Assembly (NCBI GenBank): GCA_030549335.1
Contig: CM060186.1
Location: 23,427,189 to 23,491,188 of the forward strand
DNA from: Pontederia crassipes
Lineage: Eukaryota; Streptophyta; Magnoliopsida; Commelinales; Pontederiaceae
Reading direction: 5' to 3'
Length of the DNA: 64,000 bases
Part shown: positions 12,401 to 23,569 of the stretch, one piece after another
Layout: each line of letters begins with the position of its first letter
Position numbering within the stretch: the stretch's first letter is position 1
Made by a program: the position numbers and the translations under genes
The notes under the pieces: generated by a model
Databases searched by the model: none
Told to the model about the DNA's origin: nothing
The model's input: the letters and a program-made list of their open reading frames with translations, nothing else

Positions 12401-13850
12401 ATGGCATCAAGTGGATTTGTTTTCGCCGAAAGACAATCAATTAGTCGTCCTCCCCTTTTAAATGCATCAAATTTTCAATATTGGAATATTAGGATTCAAG
12501 CATAAATTTGTTCTATTGATATTAACATAAGGGATATCATTGAAATAGGTTATTATCTACATGAAAAATTACCTATCGAACATGACAAAAGTCAGAAATT
12601 TTTTTCGAAATTGGATTGGAAAGCAAAGAATATTTTTATTGTGCTTTAAATTCAACAGATTTCAATCGAATTTATAATTGTGAAAGTGCAATAAAAATTT
12701 GGAAGAAACTCATTACTATTTATGAAGGAACGGATAAAGTCAAAGGATTTAAATTAAATATTTTGAATCATCAATATGATTCCTTCAAGATGCATGAAAA
12801 TGAATCCATAAATGATATGGTTGCTCGGTTTAATGATATTGTGAATGACTTAGCCTCTTTGAGCAAGTCTAGAACTAACCCCCAAAAAGTTAAAAAGATT
12901 CTCAGGTCTCTCTCCTCCCAATGACATGCAAAAAGGATGATAATCGAAGAAAAGGATCTGAACAAATTGGATTTTAATGATGTTATTGATTCACTTTTAA
13001 CCTATGAGATCGGAATCCAAGAAAAAGAAGAATTCAATGCTCCCAAAAAGAAGACATTGGTTTTGAAAGCAAGAAAAAATGAAGATAACTCAAGTGAAGA
13101 AGAAGCGGATGAAAAAAAAAACTCGTCCACTATACAAGAAAACTTGACAAATATCTCAAGTTGGTGAAACCTAAAGAAAAGAGTGAAAAGCCAAAAAGAG
13201 TAAACATCACTCAAAAGACAAAATGGAGACATCTCAAAAGGTGAAGAAGAATATAAAGAGCAAAGTGAAGATGAATCAAATGACTCATCAAGTTCTTCTA
13301 GTGATGATACATACTTATTCCTAATGGTACACTATGAGGTAACCTCAAACTCTTCAATTTCAAATAATGACTCATTGAGATTTTTCGAAGAAAATGTTTC
13401 TTTAGATGTAAATGAAGAATCTCCTCTCTCATAAAAAAAATTTCAACTAAAGAGGAAAATGAAAAATTACTATATGAGATTGAAAAAGTCAAAAATGAAA
13501 TTGAAACTTTGAAAATTACACATGCATGTGAAATTATAAAATTAGCATGTTCTTTAGAAAATGTAAAGAAGGAAAATGACCTTTTGAAAAATTCACAAAA
13601 TAAAACTATTTCTCATCTGATGATAAATAATCTTATGAATCATTTTGGACATGAAAATTCATATTGGAAATCCAATCATCTATATGGTAGAAAATCATAT
13701 CTCAAATGTTTTACATGTGGATTTTATGGTCATTATGCATACCAATGCAAAATAAAAAAATCTTCACAACATGGGATGATATGGGTTCCGAAAGAAACAT
13801 TATCTAATAAAATCGGACCCAAAGAAGTTTGGATACCAAAAGTTACTTGA
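12401..13850 (+). pseudogene. copia gag (UBN2-type with CCHC knuckle), broken
   Basis: The frame starts at ATG 12401 (MASSGFVF) and soon meets a stop near 12503. The best preserved part, 12616-12924, matches copia-type gag polyproteins of the UBN2 family: IWKKLITIYEGT, FKMHENESINDMVARFNDIV and a terminal KKILRSL. It continues through an acidic, Lys/Glu-rich linker (12937-13167). A second preserved block at 13509-13850 has a retroviral-type zinc knuckle, CFTCGFYGHYAYQC (CX2CX4HX4C), followed by MIWVPK..GPKEVWIPK, the linker that normally leads into the protease of copia polyproteins. Here the homology stops and no pol follows. Several stops and frame changes make it non-functional. Confidence 0.8.
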
Positions 13851-14511
13851 TTATTTTTTAGATATGCCTCACATGCAAAGGACATATCGAATTGGAAATG
13901 TAAAGGCACAAAAGGTTATGGTAAAAGTATTATCTATTTTTTTATGTTACTAAAAAATTCAAAACTACTATTTTTTTAAAAGAGGAACATATAAATAAAA
14001 ATTAGTAATAGTGATAGGGGAGCTTGATTAAACTTTATTTTGACATATCATGAACATCATTGTTGAATCAAAGTTTTATGTCATATTTTGATTCTTAATA
14101 TATATTTTTGGCTTTCATAAATTGATTTTCATTATAAAATAGCCATAAATTTAGGGGGAGTTATCTTTCAAAACTTGCAATACTCTACATGTCTATTATA
14201 TGATAAAAGGAGGAAGAATAAATTTTTTGAAAAATTGATTAAGGAAGAATTACATATGGTTTCTTAGATGCTTCATTTATAAATTATTCTTTTTAATGAA
14301 ACAAAAGGGAGAGAAATATAGGAGAAATATAATCTGAATATCACTTTATATGAAGAGTTCCTTGCAATTTATACTTATATAAATATCTATCATTGTAAGG
14401 AAAGTTAAGTGTTAGGGGAGTAAAATTGATTTTACAACTTATTTTATAACTTTTTCGCAACTTATACATTTTTCATATTTCTCGGTTTGTCTTCATAAAA
14501 AAGGGGGAGAT
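13851..14511 (+). other. Non-coding tail of the copia-type element with PPT
   Basis: No pol homology was seen. The polypurine tract aaaaaagggggaga ends directly at the 3' LTR and would prime plus-strand DNA synthesis. Confidence 0.65.
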
Positions 14512-15669
14512 TGTTGGATCTAAGTTTTAATGACATATAAAATTATATTTTGATGTTACAAACCTCAAAATATTAAAGTTAAAATGTTGAAAAAGTTTAA
14601 GAAAAAGGGATAACTTTATGCACTACACTTTGATTAAATAATTAACTATGATCCTATTAGATTTTGGATGAATTATAAAAATCAAAGTCTTTTAGCTTTC
14701 CATGGAATAAAAAATCATCTCATTTGTATAACTGAAAAAAGTTGTGCTTGAAATAGTGAAGGGCGGTCGACCTGCCGACTAGAACACCGGTCGACCTACC
14801 TGCTACCACTCAGAAAATATCCAATTTCAACAAGCAAAATGTCGAGACTGTACCGGTCGAGGTACTGGTCAATGGGTCCGGAACATAGGTCGACCAGACA
14901 TTACAAAATTCATCAACGGTCATATTTTTTCATAACAGAAAGTGTACCGGTCGACCGGTCCATATATGCAGTCGATCGGCCTTCAAGTCAAATGAATAGT
15001 AATGGTCAATTTTGAAGGAGAAAATTGTAGAATTTTTTGGATGACTTTCTCACTTGCTGAAGCCTATAAAATGAGTGTCAAAGCCAGAAGCAAAGACATC
15101 CATCCAAGCATTGAAGCAAAACTTCAAGAAATCAAAAGAAAATTTCTTTTGAAGTTATCATTTAGAGTTTTCTTTCTTTCTCTCTTCCACTTTTGTGAGC
15201 TTAGCTTTTTAAAAGAGAGAAACATTTTGTTCAGAAAAAAAATAAAGAGAGCTCCTATGTAAAAGAAATTCTAAATCTTACCTCTTGAGCGAGAGAAAAA
15301 AATTAGCTTCCTAAGAAGAGATGTTGCCTTGTCTTTCGAAGTGGAAAAAAGGTAGGTGATGTAAAGGACTTTCTTCCTTCCCCATTTGGAACAAAGGAAG
15401 GGATTAGTAGAATATTCAGTGATCTCGAGGTTGAGAAGTCAGAGCGGGAACGTAGGCCAAGGTGTGGCCAAGCCTCGTCAACAACCATCGTGTCTTTGCA
15501 TTTGATTTTTTTCTCTCTCCCCGTTCATATTATGCTTATGATCTGAATTATTTTATTTTAAAAGGTTTTAAAAAATCGATTTTGTGCTTCCGCGATGATT
15601 TTTGTGAAATCGACATTTTTTATTTAACACCAATTGACCTCCCCTCTTGGTGCCCTTTGGGATCCTACA
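14512..15669 (+). repeat. 3' LTR of copia-type element
   Basis: 1158 bp, TG...CA, collinear with the 5' LTR, with a TATA-like tataaaa at 15065-15071 and the same cggtcgacc cluster at 14764-14975. It differs from the 5' LTR by many substitutions and small indels. Confidence 0.85.
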
Positions 15670-15674
15670 GGTCC

Positions 15675-17464
15675 ATGTTTTATTTAGCTACTATTCTATT
15701 GGTAATTAGAAGTAGAATGTTTCTTCTTATCTATATTAAGCTCATGATGAAGTTGTCATTTGGTCATATATGGTTGTGATTAATGGATTAGATGTTCTTA
15801 TGCAAATCCTCATTCATCTCCATTATTTCACTTATACAAATCCTCATTCATCTCCATTCTTAGATGAGATGTGTAAAGTTCCCATTATTCATGCTTGGAT
15901 GAATGTACACTTCCAAGGTGTTTGTATATATATGTAAGTGAGGGGAAATGGACAAAAACAAGAACAGAGGCTCTCGCACGGCCGTGATGCCTATGAGCAC
16001 GACCGTGACACTATAGAGATTTTATGCCTTAGCATCTAAATGCCTAAAGAAAGAAGGCTTTCTGTCACGACCGTGACCCTTGTGGTCGCACGGCCGTGAC
16101 AACCCAAAATCCCTTATGCTTTAGAACATTTCGAAAAAAAGGGAAAACACGACCGTTCTGTCACGAGCGTGAAGGTACGGTCCAAGGCACTTTCAGCCGT
16201 GACTGTACTGTCATCCAACCGTGAACGTATGAGACACCAACACAATCATGACACATATGAGCATGGCCGTGATGACACAGCCGATAGAAAAATTGACCAA
16301 GTGCTCGGTCGTGCCAAACCATGACATGCTTGTGCCCATGTGTGGGCACGATTGTGACCCAAAGTGGCACGGTCATGACCAGTCTAGAACCTATGTATAT
16401 GTTTGATTGTTCACACTTAGCATGAGTTGAAGTATATATGATCTTAAATATGATTAAAACATATATTGAATGATTGAATGTATAGATGAATGTAATTAAA
16501 AGACGTATTAATGAAGGTGTGACTTTCCCATGGGACCTACATGGATCCCGACCTATGGCTTCATCGACGGGTGAAGGAAGTCCTCATCGACGGATGAGGG
16601 AAGACCTCATCTATGGGTGAGGCTTAAGACCTATGAGCCTACACAACTTCTCAATCAACAAGATAAAAAATCATCTAATTAAAGGCGAAAGGAATGATGA
16701 ATGACTTGGGACATAAAGATAAAAATGATAAAGATGAAGTAAACACCTACGAGGATGCAAATAAATGTCCACTTGTCACATCATGTCATCATATGAATGA
16801 AGATTTTAAAGTTAAGTAAGATAAGTTCATGATATGCTTTAGCATAATGTAAATATGTTATATGTTTATCTTATTTTGCTATGTTGATAATGCTTATATG
16901 CCATACAATGTGCATAAGTAGCTCATAGCATACATATAAGTTATGTTTCATTATGATGCAATGCATATGTCATGACATCTAGAAAGTATATTATAATATC
17001 GTAGCATGCATGAGCCTCAACATACTCTAATGGGAGAAATCTTCTATACTCCAATAATCCGTGCAGGTATGGACGAGACTTAGGCTCGACGGTGAAAGCC
17101 TCATGATGACGATGAGCACATGTGACAATCGGACTACGGCCCAAGTTATCTTATTTTATTTTTATGTTATGATGATGAACTTTTTTAAGAGTCAAGCATG
17201 TAAGGCTTACGGGCCTTTGTGTCATAAACTCATTTATGTATTATGAACCCTATGTTGGGTCTTAATGTTAGAGTCTATTTGGCCTATGAGCTAATATGTT
17301 ATCTTTGAATTTATTCACTTATGAAGTCTTTCGCTGTTTTATGTCATTATCATTTTATGTTATATTATTATTTTCTGTTGCGATGTTTTATGTAATTTTA
17401 TTATTGAAGTAATGCCGCCTAGGGTTTAGCAACTATATTGGGACTGAATTTTGGGGACGTTACA
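15675..17464. repeat. LTR-like region with CACGGCCGTGAC palindrome cluster
   Basis: Between 15970 and 16380 the motif cacg(g/a)ccgtgac and close variants recur about ten times in both orientations. At 16561-16622 ctcatcgacggatgagg-type units are repeated three times. The right end, ggggacgttaca at about 17465, matches gypsy LTR termini. No protein domain was recognised; the minus frame at 16161-16376 is a product of the repeats. The left limit is unclear. Confidence 0.45.
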
Positions 17465-18179
17465 TGAGACTCTAAAACTCACGCCTACCACTTGGATCTT
17501 GTTCTCCTATGCCGGGGCTTCGAAACGATAAGTTGGACACACTCCTAGGTGTTTCGGTTTGTGAGAAAATGAAGGAGAAATGGAGGCTTGTGGTGGAGAT
17601 TTTTTTGGAGGCTAATCATCCTTTCTAGCTACCCTTTAGGCCTTTTTATATATCTTAATTAGGATTTTTGACTCCTATTGGGCCTTGCTAATTCTCCATC
17701 GATCATGGTCATCTATCATTAGTTACCTTATGTCAAATATTCATATTTAATTAAATATGAATTTCACTAATTATTCCATAACTATACTTATAAAAAATCT
17801 ATCTCTACTCAAAATTCCTTTTTATCTCTTCCATAATTTCTTTCAATCAAACTCTTCTTTCACATTTTCCTTTTATTTCCTTCTTTCTCTAATTTTTGGA
17901 ATTATTTAATTCCATAATATTTTATCATCTAATTTTTAAATTAAAATAATAATAAAAATTATTTTAATTGCTGAATATTTCTAAAACATAAAATTTCCAA
18001 TCCTTTTCTATGTGGGAGTTCTATGTCCATTAAAAATTTTGTTGGCCTCAAATCAAATTGAAACCCCTAATATCACTCCAATTATAATTCCTACTTCAAG
18101 TAGGACTTATATTTATTTAACAATTAAATTTGGACCAAATTACTTTATTGCCCCCTATTGAAATATTGGGGTGTTACAC
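17465..18179 (-). repeat. Probable LTR fragment
   Basis: Read on the minus strand it begins TGTAACACCCCAATATTTC (from 18179), has a strong TATA-like tatataaaaaggcc (about 17655-17640), then a C-rich leader. This is the usual order of U3, promoter and R in plant gypsy LTRs. No target duplication was found. Confidence 0.4.
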
Positions 18180-19053
18180 TTTTTGTCCCGAGTTAGATAC
18201 AAAGCCATCTTTTAAATTAGTGCATGATTAGGATAGAATGAATTAGAGTTTGGAATTTAGATATGTTAAATTAGACTTTATAAAAGTTACATGTGAAGTA
18301 GAATAATCTATTTTGGACTTGTATATATTGATAAATTATTTTTTCATTTCATATGAATTATTCTTTTAGGTTTCACAACATTGACAAAATATACAACAAA
18401 TTAACTATTTTTTAGAATGTTATACAAGTATTTTAATTTTGTAATTTTTATGTATAAATACTACTGAAGTATATATTCTAGGAAAAATATGATATCATTA
18501 AATAGACAAATATTGAAAAGATATAAATTATTCTTTCAGTACCATATAGTATACTAGAACCTAAATCCTAGGTCAGATTACCTAGGATTGAGAATTAGCT
18601 TATATTTATAGGTCAACTTAGTAAGTATAGTTCTATTGTATCCAAAATCATAAGATTTGGTCATTAGGGTTAGAAGTTTTGATTTATTTGTTAACAAACA
18701 TTCAGTATGAAAATATGATGTAACACCTAGTCAAGTTTTGAGAAATTAGTAGTATTAAGTAGTTTTAAGTGTGTAATAGCATATGGACCTAGATACCTGA
18801 GATTGAACAATAATATTTAGAAAAAAATTATGCCTTCTAAACTGCATAAACATTCATGTATCATGGGCATGCATTGCATATTATTTTGTATTAGTGACTA
18901 AAGATTAAAAAGGCATTATTGTTTGTAGTAAAACATCAAACTACAAGTGAATGGGGGAAAATCTAATAAACCTCTTTGTAAAAAAATAAAATATAGTGCT
19001 ACTTCTTTTATTTATAGTAATTTTTCAAACAAAGATTATTATTATTATTGTTA

Positions 19054-19103
<50 letters not shown>

Positions 19104-19599
19104 GAAAAATATCTTGAGTTATGAAAAGTACTTGTGAAATATTTAATATGAGATAAAGTTATGCAAACCCTTACATGAAAATGTTTTCAAAGGTCTTTGG
19201 GACCACATTCGATATACATATGCCTTTAGAGCGTATACCAGGTGTTTTGTCCTTTGGGACTACTTTATGTGCATATATTGTCTCATGTTATGCTCTGCAT
19301 AAACGTGTCGACGAAACTCTGCTTAGTTGTAAGACACATGATAATGAAGCTCTACGACATATATTGACCCATGATTATTACTTTATGACACTTATTGACC
19401 AATGTTATACTCTACATATTCGTATTGATTCATGATTGTGAAGCTTTGCTTAACTTGTAAGACACATGATCATGGAGCTCTATTATGCATATTGACCTAG
19501 TTTGCTCTGTGTGATCATATTGACTCATGTTGAGTATGTGGAATGACACATATAGAGATGGCCAAACAGACCGATCAGGTTGTGTCCCGCTGATCATTT
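18180..19599. other. AT-rich intergenic DNA with LTR-like debris
   Basis: A tgtaacacctag terminus-like sequence lies at 18719. Two copies of ttgtaagacacatgat.atg(a/g)agctct occur near 19327 and 19455, inside a stretch resembling repeat debris. No gene was recognised. Confidence 0.35.
19035..19103. repeat. (ATT)n microsatellite
   Basis: About 23 ATT units, with two TTG interruptions near the left end. Confidence 0.95.
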
Positions 19600-19799
19600 G
19601 TGTTTGATCGTGCTACAAGCTGTGTCATACCGAATTGGGATTATGCAAACCTAGCACGGTCCGTGCATGGCCCGATAGGGCAATTCATTTTTTTTTGCCA
19701 TATGATCGATGGTTGGAATAGTTGGACAGTTTGGACTCTAGACTCTGGAGGCTGGAGCTCTGCATCTGCGTCCTCTAGTCCACCTCCACCACTAACAAT

Positions 19800-20325
19800 G
19801 GCCAATGTCCTCCATCGAATTGGCAATGGTCAGCCCCAACATCCTTCAGTCCCGGACCATCTCCAAACTCCATCGACCCAGAAGTCGTGCGTGCCTTTGT
19901 CGACATTGGCGTCTCCTTCATCGTGGGCATCTTCAACTCCTACGCCACCTCCCTCGCATCTTCAAATTAGGCCTGGAGTCCTTGTCCAATCTCTTGCCCT
20001 TGCTCCCACCACCACCATCTCCATCGTCTCTATGGAAAATGAGGCACTCAACTCCAGCAATGCCTCTCTTGCACCTCTCCTGCTCTCGGACCCTAGCCAT
20101 GTAGAACCTCTACAACACCCTCATTGCCTCGCCTACAACAACAGGCATCAAGGTAAGTCCACTTCAGGACCATGATGTCTACCTTCGATTCATCGTTTGC
20201 ATTTCCACAAGCGCCTTCCATTCGCGGCGACTCTACCTTCCTCCGTGACATCAGCTTCTTCCACGAGCATCTTCCAATCTATGGCGTTGCAAGAGGCAAG
20301 AGGCGTCTGAAGGACGAATGAGACT
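19800..20325 (+). pseudogene. GH17 beta-1,3-glucanase (glucan endo-1,3-beta-glucosidase) fragment
   Basis: Three frames read in succession recover the family order. First comes LQSRTISKLHRP (about 19835-19885), then DPEVVRAFVDIGVSFIVGI and YATSLASSN (about 19886-19970), then TTTISIV..ENEALNSSNASLAPLLL (about 20008-20085), then NLYNTLIAS..TTGIKV (about 20107-20155), and lastly SFAFPQAPSIRGD (about 20190-20230). In intact GH17 enzymes these correspond to the strand and loop before the conserved GNE catalytic block, the NEAL segment and the following helix. Stops and at least four frame changes break it. The N-terminal and C-terminal thirds, including the second catalytic glutamate, are missing. 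Plant GH17 enzymes hydrolyse callose and fungal beta-glucans. The GC content is higher than in flanking DNA. Confidence 0.7.
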
Positions 20326-20500
20326 AGAGAGCCTAAAGGAGGGGAGGATGAAACGGAGAACCAACCAATGATGGTGGATGAGAGAGGAAGTGTTGCGGCG
20401 ACCTACCGGGCGATGCCCAGCATTTCGTTGGGCTTCCCGACATGATCTCTGGCCGGGGAGAAGTTTAATTATAAATACGACAACATTTTGGGTTATTTAT
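20326..20500. other. Spacer after the GH17 fragment
   Basis: No gene was recognised. Moderate GC at the start falls to AT-rich toward the tandem repeat. Confidence 0.3.
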
Positions 20501-20518
20501 GTTAATTTATACAAAAGT

Positions 20519-20639
20519 TCATATGACTTGAAAACTTATATTATATATGATGTTCTTTATAGGTTTAGTCATATGGCATGGTATGATTATATACGTTCAT
20601 GTGACTTGAAAACTTATAATATATATGCTATTCTTTAAA
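20519..20639. repeat. Tandem repeat of about 77 bp, interrupted by CACTA-1
   Basis: One unit runs from catatgacttgaaaacttat to tggtatgattatatacgtt (about 20519-20597). A second begins catgtgacttgaaaacttat at about 20598. Its continuation, ggtttactcatatggcatgg, lies on the far side of the transposon at 24176-24215. The transposon therefore sits inside the second unit. Confidence 0.75.
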
Positions 20640-20904
20640 CACTACAACAATGGCTGTTACAGACGATCCGAACCGTCTGTAAAATGGCCAGATTCGTCAA
20701 AAATCGTTATTTCTGACGGTTCTTTCGACGGATATTGTCCGTGCGAAAAAGGGTCATCGCAAATAATTTGCGACGGTTTTTATCGAACCGTCGGTATTAC
20801 CGACGGTTTAGCTGGCGTGCGCGGCCGTGGAACATTGAGTATCGACGGTTTGAACCGTCGATATTATCGACGGTTCAAGTCGCCGATATATATCGGCGGT
20901 TATA
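20640..20904. repeat. CACTA-1 left terminal and sub-terminal repeats
   Basis: Contains about eight copies of cgacggt(t) or its complement, with nearby copies often in inverted orientation. The segment ttcgacggatattgtccgtgcgaa has a close counterpart at 59503-59535 in CACTA-3. Confidence 0.8.
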
Positions 20905-21832
20905 AATGTTTCCATGCTTCACCATCCGATGGGTGAAGCATGACACATTCAGAAGTATTATGCTGTGCATGCCACTTCATTTGCGACGCTGACCCTATAG
21001 ACGAGTATAGTCTTTTAAGCCTTGGAATAAGAGGCAAATAATGCATTCTTTTCACAGCGACTTGAGACTTGTTAGTCACTCTATATCGTTCGGTCCTACA
21101 AAATTTGCATTCATTTAGATTGATGTCCTCGCCGTAATATAACATACAACCATCACGATAACAATCTATTTTAGTTGAGCCAAGACCAAGTTTACTGACC
21201 AATCTTTTTGTCCTATAGAAATTTTCAGGAATACGAGCCCCAGTTGGTGTGACCTCTTTTAAAATATCTAGAAATGCATCAAAACATGCTTGTGAAATAA
21301 TGTGGTCGACTTTAAGATTCAACAATCTAACAGCAAATGATAGTTCCGAATGACTTTCACACCCAGGCCATAAGGGTTGGCTCGATGCGTTTAGTAAGTC
21401 ATAAAAATCTCTTGCTTCTGGATTTGGTGCCTCTTCATTATGCTCAAATATAATGTTGCCATACTCAGTTGCAGCTGCGTCATAAACTAACTATTCATAT
21501 TGCAAAGCAAATGTTGGTTCAGGATCGACAAAATGAAGATCTGGATTTGGGACGCTTGTTGAAGGCGCTCCTTCGCCTAAATCATCCCATTGCCAATAAT
21601 TGGGTTTGAAACCCTTTCTATATAAGTGAACTTTGACGGCCTTTATCGTCTGTAACTTTATGCTAGCATATTTCAAACAAGGACACCTAATTATTCCCTC
21701 CCGCTGATATTGTAAAGATTGACAAACCACAGTAACATAATAGTCAACGCCATCTATGAATTCTTGTGTCAAGCCTCTACGACCAGGATTATTTCTATTG
21801 TACATCCATCGACGATCGTTCAAATATGACAT
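20900..21832 (-). pseudogene. TNP2-type CACTA transposase, N-terminal part
   Basis: From ATG 21832 the frame is continuous to about 20905 with one in-frame TAG (about 21491). Residues 1-80 match the plant transposase-associated domain: RRWMYNRNNPGRRGLTQEF, then IRCPCLKY and VKVHLYRKGFKPNYW. After the stop comes the family's linker (LLNASSQPLWPGC) and the start of the TNP2 domain: ISQACFDAFLDILKE, PENFYRTKRLVSKLGLG, CMLYYG, ECKFC and LPLIPRLKRLYSS. TNP2 is the catalytic CACTA transposase. The frame ends abruptly at the left sub-terminal repeats (DGEAWKH, then non-coding). At roughly 310 residues it lacks most of the catalytic domain. An internal deletion fused it to the left end. Confidence 0.85.
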
Positions 21833-22547
21833 AATGACTGCATTATTTGCAAATCATCAAAAATTTCAGTGATACAAAATTGTATAAGGAAAGAAAAAAG
21901 GTTTATGAAACAACTGAGGAGGAACATATTGTTTACTAATGTTTACTAATCATACTGTCAGGTATAGAGATAGCATACACATATACACATGTACATTGAC
22001 TCTATGTAATCAATCGACTTATTGCTGTTTCGGTTGTCATCTCAATTTAAGGTAGAGATTGCACGTATTTTATGGTCATCCATCTGAATTTTATCTTTTT
22101 GTTTTCTTATGTCCACTATTTTTAAAAAAGGGTGTTACTGAAGGGCACTTTACTGTGAATATTACTAATGAAACTACAGTTGCACTTGTTTCAATGGCAT
22201 TGAGCTTGGTTGACTACATTAGTCCTAGCTGCACTCAAATGTCAATTAGTATTTTAACAAAGACGGCTAAACCATAGTTGGTTCATTCAAATGGAAATAA
22301 AAAGAGTAATTTATTATCTCTTGCATATATAAAATTAAAAGAGTAATAAGTTAATTAATTGTGGCGAGAGTTGGTGCATGAGGAGAGGAAGTGGAAAGGT
22401 GCATGAACTAGTCATTGTCAGCATGACATAATCACGTCCGACTTATATTGTGAATATGTAGGTCAAACTATATATTGTATACACACGTAAAAATACATGT
22501 ACATGTGACATTTTTTTTCAATTCGTCACATTCGTAAGTTAAAAGTA
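21833..22547. other. CACTA-1 interior, unassigned
   Basis: AT-rich. The frame at 22059-22277 contains GVTEGHFTVNITNETT and could be part of a captured exon, but I do not recognise it. The segment just before 22548 ends in ...aaaag, a possible splice acceptor for the PPR fragment. Confidence 0.3.
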
Positions 22548-22727
22548 ATGAACATGTATAAAGAAATGAAGGAATCTGGTGTGACTCCTGATAAATTGAC
22601 TCTGACCATTTTAATCAGAAACCTTGAAAAGACTGGGGAGAGAGAACTTGCCTCTAATATAAGGAAAGAATGTGCTGAATATATGGATTATCCTGAGAAA
22701 TTCCTTGAAGAAATTGAGAAGAAATAA
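22548..22727 (+). pseudogene. Captured PPR-protein C-terminal fragment
   Basis: An open frame of 59 codons ends at TAA 22725-22727. It begins MNMYKEMKESGVTPDKLTLT, which is the second helix and turn of a pentatricopeptide repeat (the ..MKESGVTPD.LTLT pattern), followed by a partial repeat and a charged tail (ASNIRKECAEYMDYPEKFL) typical of the end of a plant PPR protein. PPR proteins bind organellar RNA. The upstream exons are absent and an AG acceptor-like site precedes it. The frame is intact over its length. It lies entirely inside CACTA-1, on the strand opposite the transposase, which indicates host-gene capture by the transposon. Confidence 0.7.
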
Positions 22728-23249
22728 GTGAGTATCTCTACTTCAGATCTAATATCATTTGTATTATTGGTAAGTACATTACTCCTTCTAATATGATTAG
22801 CTAAATATACCTTTTATCACCAATATGAAACTTGTGTCAATTTATTACGAAGGAAAGACAATAACTTTCAAGAAGGAATATAAACACGATGAATATAAAC
22901 TACAGTTTGTGTGTGATCCACTAGAAACAAATGCTTCACTACTTCACTATTAGCACGGGAAGATCATACATTCAAATGAAATTATATGCAAGGCGTTTCA
23001 AATGCTAGCAAAAAGAAAATGATATACTGCATATCAGCTTATACTTAACGAAAAAAGAATCTATATAACAATCAGTAACATAGGTGGTAAGAGTAATATT
23101 TTCAAATTCGGACCGACAAGAACTCACCAGGCAAAAGAGAAGCTAGATCTTGCTGTTCCAAGATTATTACTCTTCCCTAGAATTGTGTACTGGTCTGCAA
23201 AACACAAACCAGAAATAGGAAATCAGAATATTACTCTTCTCATGGAAGG
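22728..23249. other. CACTA-1 interior downstream of the PPR fragment
   Basis: A second open stretch at about 22845-22953 (GKTITFKKEYKHDEYKLQF..., ending at a stop) has coding-like codon use. It may be another captured exon, but I cannot name it. The rest is non-coding. Confidence 0.3.
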
Positions 23250-23480
23250 AAGGAATCCGGCCGCCCTCCGCGCGCCGCTGCCGAATCCCGCCATTCGACG
23301 GAGGGCAGCCGGATCTGGCCGCCACGCACGGATCGGAGGGCGGCCAGATCTGGCCGCCGTGCGCGAATGGCGGCCGGATCTGGCCGCCGCGCGGAGGGCA
23401 GCCGGATCTGGCCGCCGGAGAGAGCAAGGAGGGCGGGGATCAGACCTACCTGCGCCGGAGGTTCCAGCCGGACGAATTAC
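23250..23480. repeat. CACTA-1 GC-rich island with GGCCGGATCTGGCCGCC units
   Basis: The unit (g)gccggatctggccgcc recurs at least five times. It lies between the right sub-terminal repeats and the body of the element, upstream of the minus-strand transposase. That position suggests it is the promoter or 5' leader of that gene. Long frames on both strands here are by-products of the repeats. Confidence 0.6.
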
Positions 23481-23569
23481 GGACGAAACGGCGGCCGGAC
23501 GTACGTATCGGCGGACGAACATTGAAAACGAACAAAGTGAGAGTGGGGTCGGGTATTTATATAGCCACT

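Larger units (their letters stand above)
11091..15669 (+). mobile_element. Ty1/copia-type element lacking pol (TR-GAG structure)
   Basis: In order it has: 5' LTR 11091-12287, PBS 12290-12301, decayed gag 12401-13850, about 650 bp of non-coding DNA, a PPT just before 14512, and 3' LTR 14512-15669. Both LTRs begin TGTTGGATCTAA and end GATCCTACA. The flanks are gttcc on the left and ggtcc on the right, a 5-bp duplication with one mismatch. The internal region is only 2.2 kb and has no protease, integrase, reverse transcriptase or RNase H. It therefore needed proteins from another element or arose by pol deletion. Substitutions between the LTRs and stops in gag show it is old. Confidence 0.85.
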
